Shown: positions 40,086 through 45,830 of the stretch, piece after piece
How the letters are laid out: every line of letters starts with the position of its first letter
Numbering within the stretch: position 1 is the stretch's first letter
Notes under the pieces: generated by a model
What the model was told of the DNA's origin: nothing
The model's input: only the letters and a program-made list of their open reading frames with translations
Databases searched by the model: none
From: Chthonomonas sp. UBA1950
GTDB taxonomy: Bacteria; Armatimonadota; Fimbriimonadia; Fimbriimonadales; Fimbriimonadaceae
Assembly (NCBI GenBank): GCA_002336105.1
Contig: DDEQ01000049.1
Span: 627-49,818 of the forward strand
Direction: 5' to 3'
Length of the DNA: 49,192 nt
Program-made: the position numbers and the translations under genes

Positions 40086-41474
40086 TTACTTCTTGAAGAG
40101 GTTCTGGAAGAGGAAAAAGGCGGTGATCGGACGTGTGAGATCTTCGATCAATGTCGATTTCGCGGTGCCCATGAGAATGACGTCTTCCGGCTGTAGGAGA
40201 GGGTTCGCTTCTAACTTGCCCTGTTTAAGGTAATCGTCCAGGTTCACGTTTATGGTTGTGACCTTTCCACTGGCGCTACCACGGACAATAGTCAGTCGAC
40301 GGTAGGTCCCACCGGCGACAAGACCACCTGCCTCGGCGAGTGCATCTGCGACGTGATAGGTTTTTTCTGGCCGCATCACATACCTTCCTGGGCGTTGTAC
40401 TTGGCCAAGAACAACGAAACTCTTCGACAAAGTTGGAACGTAGACGAAATCACCGGATTGAAGGACAAGTGAATTAGGACTCGGTCTTTCCAAGGTCGGC
40501 ATCGATTCATGGAAAATCTGATCTCCTCTGAAGATCATTACGTCTTGCCAGTTTGCTTCGGCAGTCGTACCTTGTGCTCGTCCGATTGCTTCTCGAACTG
40601 TTGTGCCTTCGTGGACGGTGAGTGATCCCGCGTTTTTGACCGAACCAGCCATTGTCACCTTGATGGCGGAAGGTAGATCAACTGTGATCACATCACCAGA
40701 TTCCACGATAAAGTTTTTATAGCTTGCACTCGGAGTTGTCGGGAATGTGTACAGGTCTGGTCCGCGTCGCAGGCGAATAGAAAGTTCATCACGTTGGGTT
40801 CCATCGTTCGGAACGACAATCGCACCAACCGAACTGACCGCCCGATAGAGGTCGTCGCCAGGGCGGAGTCGTACGCGACCCGGATTTGTGACACTTCCTA
40901 TTACCCAGGCTCGAATTCGTGCAGTAGGAACCACTACAACAAGATCGTCTGCCATGAATGGACCTGTCCATGAAGGCTTTCCTGATATGGCTTCCGAGGC
41001 TACCGTTGTTGCTATGACGTCGCCTTTTCTATAAACCGTAACTTCGACTTCGTCGGCGTCCGCTGTAGGCACAATCTGCGAAATGACTCGCCTAAGATCA
41101 AGCTCAGGAAGTAGCTCTATTTCCTTGAGTGCTGGATTATCACTGGTCGTGTAAATAACGTTCTTACGTTGCTGTTTTAGTCCGAGCGAAGTATGAGGTT
41201 CCTTGATGACCCTCTTGAGTAAGCCTGCTATTCGATTCTGAGCCTCGATCAACGTCAACCCGCTGATCTCGATTCTTCCAAGACCGGCTGGGTATATCGC
41301 TCCATCTGACTGAACGGCGTAGTCACCGGAATACTCCGTGTATCCCATGACAACGAGTGAAACCACGTCGCCGTTTCGCAGCTTTGCAGGTGCGTTTTGA
41401 GTGTCAGAAGGCAGGTTTCCAGAGAAAGGAGTCAATCCAATTACGGCGGCAGCCAGAAGGGTGGTCAGCGTCAT
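40086..41474 (-). CDS. Wza-type polysaccharide export protein with three SLBB domains
   Basis: A 462-aa secreted protein; residues 1-20 (MTLTTLLAAAVIGLTPFSG) form a signal peptide with no lipobox Cys. Poly-export domain at about 30-95 (LRNGDVVSLVVMGYTEYSGDYAVQSDGAIYPAGLG). SLBB domains follow at about 190 (AWVIGSVTNPGRVRLRPGDD), 290 (VTMAGSVKNAGSLTVHEGTT) and 370 (FVVLGQVQRPGRYVMRPEKT). The last residues (FFLFQNLFKK) may be an outer-membrane helix as in Wza. It is the first gene of the leftward operon, and a weak TTGAAC...TTACAA lies upstream. It should form the outer-membrane channel for the polymer. Confidence 0.9.
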   Translation of the reverse strand: MTLTTLLAAAVIGLTPFSGNLPSDTQNAPAKLRNGDVVSLVVMGYTEYSGDYAVQSDGAIYPAGLGRIEISGLTLIEAQNRIAGLLKRVIKEPHTSLGLKQQRKNVIYTTSDNPALKEIELLPELDLRRVISQIVPTADADEVEVTVYRKGDVIATTVASEAISGKPSWTGPFMADDLVVVVPTARIRAWVIGSVTNPGRVRLRPGDDLYRAVSSVGAIVVPNDGTQRDELSIRLRRGPDLYTFPTTPSASYKNFIVESGDVITVDLPSAIKVTMAGSVKNAGSLTVHEGTTVREAIGRAQGTTAEANWQDVMIFRGDQIFHESMPTLERPSPNSLVLQSGDFVYVPTLSKSFVVLGQVQRPGRYVMRPEKTYHVADALAEAGGLVAGGTYRRLTIVRGSASGKVTTINVNLDDYLKQGKLEANPLLQPEDVILMGTAKSTLIEDLTRPITAFFLFQNLFKK

Positions 41475-41585
41475 GATTCACAGCTCTCAGTCCGATTTCG
41501 CCTTGTAACACCCAGTAAGAGTGCCAGTTCAACCTGGTAAATACGCTAGGACGTCATCAGACAGGGAGTATCATCGGTGTGAATT

Positions 41586-42062
41586 GTGAATTTTGTAGTC
41601 CAGCTCAAGCTGAACTCGCAAGATGAGCTAACAAGACGGTGTCGTACGGTGAAACATAAGAACTTGCTTCAGGTGTTGATGCTCAAGATCGCGGCATTCG
41701 TTGGGGCAATAGGGTTAATTCGCCCTGGGATCAATCCCGCTGTTCCTTTCATTGTCGCCGGAGTGGCTGGCATCCTTATTGGCGTATTTCGGCAGGTGAA
41801 GGGGCTCGACTTTGAGCTACGAGTGATGCGCAGGCTGAAGAAAGTCAAGGATGAAAATCGGGCTTGGACTGTTTTCGAGGTCATCGTCATCGCGATCATT
41901 CTGCGAATGCTCGAACTCATGGTTTACGTGCTTATTTGGCGAGCCTTGATCGATCAAAACATGGTGCCGGCGCTCATCGTTTTTGTCGAGGTCGACCTCT
42001 TCGCCGACCTATCTCAGGCGCTATACGCCTCTTTGGTTTCCAAGAACCGTGTCGAGTCTTAG
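41586..42062 (+). CDS. Hypothetical membrane protein
   Basis: A 158-aa protein, family not recognised. Hydrophobic stretches at about 29-46 (VLMLKIAAFVGAIGLI), 51-68 (AVPFIVAGVAGILIGVF), 95-118 (VFEVIVIAIILRMLELMVYVLIW) and 126-145 suggest three or four helices, with a basic cytoplasmic loop RRLKKVKDENR. GTG 41586 is the only upstream start without an interrupting stop; TATCAT a short way before it could be the -10. It is divergent from the export operon and its stop overlaps the end of the SdpI gene by four bases. Confidence 0.65.
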   Translation: MNFVVQLKLNSQDELTRRCRTVKHKNLLQVLMLKIAAFVGAIGLIRPGINPAVPFIVAGVAGILIGVFRQVKGLDFELRVMRRLKKVKDENRAWTVFEVIVIAIILRMLELMVYVLIWRALIDQNMVPALIVFVEVDLFADLSQALYASLVSKNRVES

Positions 42063-42697
42063 TTCTCAATCTTTCGATAAAGAAGATAGCTGTTGAGAAC
42101 CGGGTGAATTGCCATGAGCATGAATAACGTGAATCCGAACCAGAACGGTAGACCGCAAATCGAAGCAATCAACCCGATAACCCCGCCAAAGGTCCAAAGT
42201 CTTCCAGCGGCGCGATGAGTGGCATGCCAAACTTTCTCACTTGAAAGTGTCCATGGTGTCCGAACACCCATGTAATAGTTTGGTCGAGTCTTTCCCAAGA
42301 CATTTCCTAGAAGCGCGAAGAATCCGAACAAGATAGCCATCATCACCCGAGTCATGTCGAATGTGTAGCCCGCCGAGCCGAGTGTAATCACAACACTGAT
42401 CGTGGACATCAGCAAGCTGACAACCACCATGATGTAGCTGTAGGTGGGTTCAAATGTAGCGACTTCGTACTTCTTAGGCGATAACGCAGGGATGGCTAGA
42501 GTTAATGCGAGGGTGAACAAGGTTGATCCCGGTCCAAACGCGAGTGAAGTCCATTTTGATCCGTAGCCGTCCACTTTCCCTGCGGCATTCCAGTGAATTG
42601 GCACCGTGTCGGGCATTCGTGATGCCATATAGAAAGTGAAAGTCAGAATTGCAAGGAGAAACAAAAGCTGAATTTGGATGGATTTCTTAGTCGTCAT
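42059..42697 (-). CDS. SdpI-like membrane protein (DUF1648 + SdpI domain)
   Basis: A 212-aa integral membrane protein. The N-terminus has DUF1648 (ASRMPDTVPIHWNAAGKVDGYGSKW), and the second half has the SdpI core (LGNVLGKTRPNYYMGVRTPWTLSSEKVWHATHR). About six helices. In Bacillus subtilis SdpI gives immunity to the SdpC toxin and helps relieve SdpR repression. No toxin gene lies here, so this is an orphan immunity/signalling pair with the ArsR gene that overlaps it by four bases (ATGA). It may protect against foreign toxins. Confidence 0.88.
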   Translation of the reverse strand: MTTKKSIQIQLLFLLAILTFTFYMASRMPDTVPIHWNAAGKVDGYGSKWTSLAFGPGSTLFTLALTLAIPALSPKKYEVATFEPTYSYIMVVVSLLMSTISVVITLGSAGYTFDMTRVMMAILFGFFALLGNVLGKTRPNYYMGVRTPWTLSSEKVWHATHRAAGRLWTFGGVIGLIASICGLPFWFGFTLFMLMAIHPVLNSYLLYRKIEN

Positions 42698-42978
42698 TCC
42701 GATTCACTGGACGTTGGATTTCGCTTGAGAAGATCAAGGAGCAATGCAAGTAGATCCTGAGTAACCGTCGTATTGAGAGAGTAAAAAATCTGCTGCCCCT
42801 CGCGACGAGTGTTCACCAACTCAGCTTGCTTAAGAACACTAAAGTGGTGTGACATTGAGGGACCAGAGATGTCGAAGAAGTTGGCAATTTCACCAGCAGA
42901 CAACTCGGAGTCTCCTAAGATTTTTAGGATCTTACGCCTAGTCGGATCTGCCAAGGCTTTGAACGCTTCCTCCTTCAT
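42694..42978 (-). CDS. ArsR-family (SdpR-type) transcriptional regulator
   Basis: A 94-aa winged-helix repressor: MKEEAFKALADPTRRKILKILG, recognition helix SGPSMSHHFSVLKQAELV, wing REGQQIFYSL. There are no metal-binding cysteine pairs of the ArsR/SmtB metal sensors, in keeping with the SdpR autorepressor group. GAAGAG precedes the ATG at short distance. It is coupled with the SdpI gene, whose product would sequester it at the membrane. Confidence 0.9.
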   Translation of the reverse strand: MKEEAFKALADPTRRKILKILGDSELSAGEIANFFDISGPSMSHHFSVLKQAELVNTRREGQQIFYSLNTTVTQDLLALLLDLLKRNPTSSESE

Positions 42979-42992
42979 TGCTCTTCTTGATA

Positions 42993-43014
42993 TTTAGTCA
43001 ACTATCTAATTATA
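42993..43014 (-). promoter_or_regulatory. Promoter/operator of the SdpR-SdpI pair
   Basis: A consensus TATAAT on the minus strand (43014-43009) overlaps TTAG-N8-CTAA (42994-43009), an interrupted inverted repeat reaching the predicted start. Binding there would block transcription, fitting autorepression. Confidence 0.45.
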
Positions 43015-43152
43015 CGTACTGTTTGCCGTTTCTTGCGATGTTGAGGCAATGGTCCCAGTCGGATGCAACAGCCAAAGCAACCCAATCCAGGTAATATAGA
43101 GATGTTGTGTACGTCGTTCTGACGTGCCTCCGACGGTCAGTCTTGACCAAAT

Positions 43153-43229
43153 CGGGATGTGGCTCAGCTTGGTAGAGCGCTGCGTTCGGGACGCAGAGGT
43201 CGAAGGTTCGAATCCTTTCATCCCGACCA
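43153..43229 (+). tRNA. tRNA-Pro (anticodon CGG)
   Basis: Full cloverleaf: acceptor CGGGATG/CATCCCG, D-arm GCTC/GAGC, anticodon stem CTGCG/CGCAG with loop TTCGGGA (anticodon CGG, codon CCG), a 5-base variable loop, T-arm GAAGG/CCTTT with TTCGAAT, discriminator A and encoded CCA (43227-43229). An integrase gene ends 15 bases beyond it, so its 3' end is the likely attachment site. Confidence 0.96.
43201..43229 (+). other. Probable att site in the tRNA 3' end
   Basis: T-arm to CCA of tRNA-Pro, directly next to the integrase gene. A second copy should mark the far end of the element; none is present in the rest of the window. Confidence 0.4.
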
Positions 43230-43243
43230 AGTTCAATTTGAAC

Positions 43244-44347
43244 CTAGCCGACTTGGGTTCTATTCTGTAAACTATCAACCCCGTTGTTCCCTATGTTGGG
43301 CACTAAGTGCCGTCGGAGCCCTTCGATGGCCTGTTCTTGCACGGGTTGCCTAGACCTTGCGTAGGCTTCCATCGTTGTTCGAGCATCAGAATGTCGTGCC
43401 AAAGCTTGGACGGTGCGTATGTCTGCTCCCGATTCGATCAGAAGCGAGACGTATGACCCGCGAAGGTCGTGCAACCTCATCCCTGCCAAGCCGTGCTTCT
43501 GTGCCCATAGCCTGAAATCCCTGGTTAGGTTGTCCGGCGAGACGGGTTTGCCGTTTGCCGCAGAGAACACGTACTTGCATCGCTTTGGTTGGGATTCCAG
43601 TGCTTGACGTGCTTCAAAGGCTAGGGGCACGTTGGATATGCTCTTTTTCGTCTTCGGCGTCTCATCCTTCGGACCTCCCTTCACTTTTGCGATGGCATGT
43701 CGGACGCGGATGACGTCCCCGCGAATATCGTCCCATTGAAGTCCACACAGTTCGCCACGTCGAAGACCAGTCAGGACAGCGACAAGGATCATTGCACCGA
43801 GACGATCCTTCGGATTTAACAGCTTGATTGCTTCTTCCGGATTGAGTGTCCGATTCTCACGCGGAAGGACCTTCGGGTATTCGAGACCGATTGAGGGATT
43901 GATAGCGATGTATTCATCCTTGACAGCTTCCGTGAGCACCATGCTCAGGAAGTTTCCGATACGTCGCACATAGCGCGCGGACTTCCCATGAATCCCGTCA
44001 ATGAACTCTTGAGCGTCGCGTCTCTTGATCTTGTCTAGCTTGATTCGCCCTAACCGGCTTGGGCTAAGGTAGACACGCCAAGCGACTTCGTGGGTTTCCC
44101 ATGTTGTCTGTTTGTGTCGCTTCTTGAAGCGGTCTTCAAGGAGTTGCTTCGCATAGTCTGCGAGGCTCGGTATCTCGCTTCGCTTGTGTGTCGTTGCCTG
44201 AATGGTCCGCAAGTCGCGTTCTGCTTCGAGTCGCGTCTTACGTGTCGTACCGCAGACGCGTTGGCCGTTGATTGTTCTTCGTGCTCGGTATCCGTGTTCT
44301 CCTACCTTCTCCACTGTTCCCAAGCCCTTCGGTCGTCGTTCGTTCAT
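43244..44347 (-). CDS. Tyrosine-type site-specific integrase
   Basis: A 367-aa phage-type recombinase. An N-terminal arm-binding segment (GLGTVEKVGEHGYRARRTINGQRV), a core-binding SAM-like domain (SLADYAKQLLEDRFKKR...ARYVRRIGNFLSMVL) and the catalytic domain: Arg196 (TGLRRGEL), Lys about 234, His293-x-x-Arg296 (LHDLRGSYVS), His319 (ARHSDARTT) and Tyr329 (MEAYARS). All are intact, so it should be active. AGAGGA precedes the ATG at good spacing. The first 104 bases overlap the excisionase-like gene. It lies against tRNA-Pro, the usual target. Confidence 0.95.
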   Translation of the reverse strand: MNERRPKGLGTVEKVGEHGYRARRTINGQRVCGTTRKTRLEAERDLRTIQATTHKRSEIPSLADYAKQLLEDRFKKRHKQTTWETHEVAWRVYLSPSRLGRIKLDKIKRRDAQEFIDGIHGKSARYVRRIGNFLSMVLTEAVKDEYIAINPSIGLEYPKVLPRENRTLNPEEAIKLLNPKDRLGAMILVAVLTGLRRGELCGLQWDDIRGDVIRVRHAIAKVKGGPKDETPKTKKSISNVPLAFEARQALESQPKRCKYVFSAANGKPVSPDNLTRDFRLWAQKHGLAGMRLHDLRGSYVSLLIESGADIRTVQALARHSDARTTMEAYARSRQPVQEQAIEGLRRHLVPNIGNNGVDSLQNRTQVG

Positions 44348-44552
44348 TGTTTTCCTCTAACTCGTTGGGGTCGAATCGAATGAGGTCGATGGGACGAACC
44401 CACCACTCACCGCTTGGATGCTTGAAAGCTCCAGGTATCCACCCAGCGACGCACCAACGATTCAGAGTTTTCTCACTTCGAGACCATAATTCGCAATAGC
44501 AACAAACCGGCCTCGAAGTGAGGTCGGCTTGTATGATAACGGGTTCGTGCAA
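44238..44552 (-). CDS. Excisionase-like HTH protein overlapping the integrase
   Basis: A 104-aa protein. SEKTLNRWCVAGWIPGAFKHPSGEWWVRPIDLIRF has the winged-helix layout of MerR-like Xis/RDF proteins (helix, turn, short wing then strand). A Cys-rich stretch (PVCCYCELW) precedes it. The only available start is TTG 44552. The last 110 bases run into the integrase gene in another frame, giving a Ser/Thr/Arg-rich tail that may be unstructured. It would direct excision of the element. The call is from fold pattern and position. Confidence 0.65.
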   Translation of the reverse strand: MHEPVIIQADLTSRPVCCYCELWSRSEKTLNRWCVAGWIPGAFKHPSGEWWVRPIDLIRFDPNELEENNERTTTEGLGNSGEGRRTRIPSTKNNQRPTRLRYDT

Positions 44553-44561
44553 GCCGACCTC
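44520..44561. repeat. 12-bp inverted repeat across the excisionase start codon
   Basis: GAGGTCGGCTTG (44520-44531) and CAAGCCGACCTC (44550-44561) are perfect complements around an 18-base centre. The TTG start on the minus strand is the end of the right arm. Confidence 0.8.
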
Positions 44562-44576
44562 CTACCCTTGCGGGCG

Positions 44577-44954
44577 TCACACCTGAGCCGAATTCAAAGT
44601 AATGAGCCTAACTGTTCGGCTCAAAATGAAACGATCCCAAAAGCAGTTGGGAAGATCGCTGAGTACGGCGACCCAGTCAGACATGAGGAACATGTCCCAC
44701 AGATATTGATTGAGTGGATATGTTTCCACCACAGTTATATCTGACCTCTTGTAGTAGCCTTGCATACATCTACCTCGGTGTAAGATGACGGCGAACCCTC
44801 TACCTCTAGAATCCCGTTGTGCGGAAAGCATAATCGCTCCCTGCTCCTCTAGCGTGATAGGTTCACCACACTCTGCACAGACCATGACTGGAACACAGTA
44901 CTTGCCCTTTTGCTGTCCGAGTCGAAGCGGTGACACGATCTCTATATTTGTCAT
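44577..44954 (-). CDS. Hypothetical zinc-knuckle protein of the element
   Basis: A 125-aa protein, no family recognised. Cys26-x2-Cys29 (VCAECGEPI) and His59-x3-Cys63 (LHRGRC) are spaced like a zinc ribbon. The C-terminal half has a hydrophobic, Trp-rich helix (YLWDMFLMSDWVAVLSD). AGAGG stands 9 bases before the ATG. It is upstream of the excisionase and integrase on the same strand, 24 bases apart, so they may be cotranscribed. It might be a small regulator or phage-type accessory. Confidence 0.6.
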   Translation of the reverse strand: MTNIEIVSPLRLGQQKGKYCVPVMVCAECGEPITLEEQGAIMLSAQRDSRGRGFAVILHRGRCMQGYYKRSDITVVETYPLNQYLWDMFLMSDWVAVLSDLPNCFWDRFILSRTVRLITLNSAQV

Positions 44955-45830
44955 TCTTGATAGCCTCTATTTGTTTGCAGAACTCTTGTCTGCGCTTGAA
45001 TTGTCTCGGTCCGACCCGGGGGTAGGTCAAGCGGTTTGATGACATGAACTGAAAGATTGTCACGAATCTTTCTCACGTGAGTTCACAGGGCACCCGTGAA
45101 GACTATTAGCAGAATAGGCCGTTGCAGTAACAGCGTAACAGGGCAAAGGGAGGCCTCTAGAATCGGTTATAAACGGCTACGCGGTCGGTGTAGTGCGCAG
45201 AGTGTCCGAGAACTCGGGTACAGGTTCCGAGGGTCAGAGAATCGATTATAATCGACTGCGAACACCTTGCATGATCTAGCACCTGAAGATCAAGGGCCTA
45301 CAGCGTCAATCACTGCTTTTGAAAAATCAAAAGCCTTGGCATTGTCCTCCAAGCTTTCCGTAGCTACGCTACGGAGTGGTGCGCTTGACCTTCAAACAGG
45401 TCGATTTGAGGCTCAAACCGCCCCAAAACAACCCCAAAAAGCACTCAAATACACCAAAATGCTCGATTTTGCAGGTACCAGGTAAAAATACCAGCCAATA
45501 CATGTGCGAAGCACATGTAGCCTATCTATGTTTATGAGAGCAAACTAACATTACGCTACAACTTTGAATAGTGAATCTCTTATAACTATCTATCTAATCA
45601 AATATAAAGAGTCTCTATTTCGCGCACGCGCACGCGCCTATACGCCCACGCATACGCACTTGCGCACACACATGCACAGGCACGCTCCCACGCGCACGCG
45701 CAGGCGTGAGAGAATTTTCGTTTTCAATCGACGATCTAGACGGATAGGCATCAGAAGTCACTCTGATGCTCACACCGTACGCTAAGGCGTTTATAATCGA
45801 TTAGAGAGGCACCTATGGCGCGTACTGGGT
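44955..45830. other. Gene-free, hairpin-rich segment of the element
   Basis: No convincing gene in 876 bases. Short inverted repeats cluster here: CTCACGTGAG (45072-45081), CCGAG/CTCGG (45206-45217), a TCGATTATAATCGA palindrome (45242-45255), and stems at 45315-45334 (8 bp), 45357-45375 (8 bp) and 45499-45519 (9 bp). TTATAATCGATTA recurs at 45792-45803. Base composition swings from AT-rich (45520-45620) to GC-rich (45621-45710). It may hold regulatory sites, a replication or transfer origin, or structured RNA. Confidence 0.5.
45621..45708. repeat. Alternating purine-pyrimidine (CG/CA/TA) tract
   Basis: A long run of CGCGCACGCG- and CACGCATACGC-type alternation with few interruptions, bounded by AT-rich sequence. 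Such tracts can adopt Z-DNA under supercoiling. Confidence 0.7.

Noticed and set aside
43006..43278. 90-codon open frame on the minus strand across the tRNA
   Set aside because: It is antisense to tRNA-Pro; the GMKGFEPSTSAS-type peptide is a well-known artefact of tRNA complements.
45267..45485. 72-codon open frame in the gene-free segment
   Set aside because: It runs through two perfect hairpins, lacks a ribosome-binding site and resembles no protein; it is more likely non-coding.
45564..45785. 73-codon frame over the alternating tract
   Set aside because: The His/Thr/Arg repeats come directly from the CG/CA tract.
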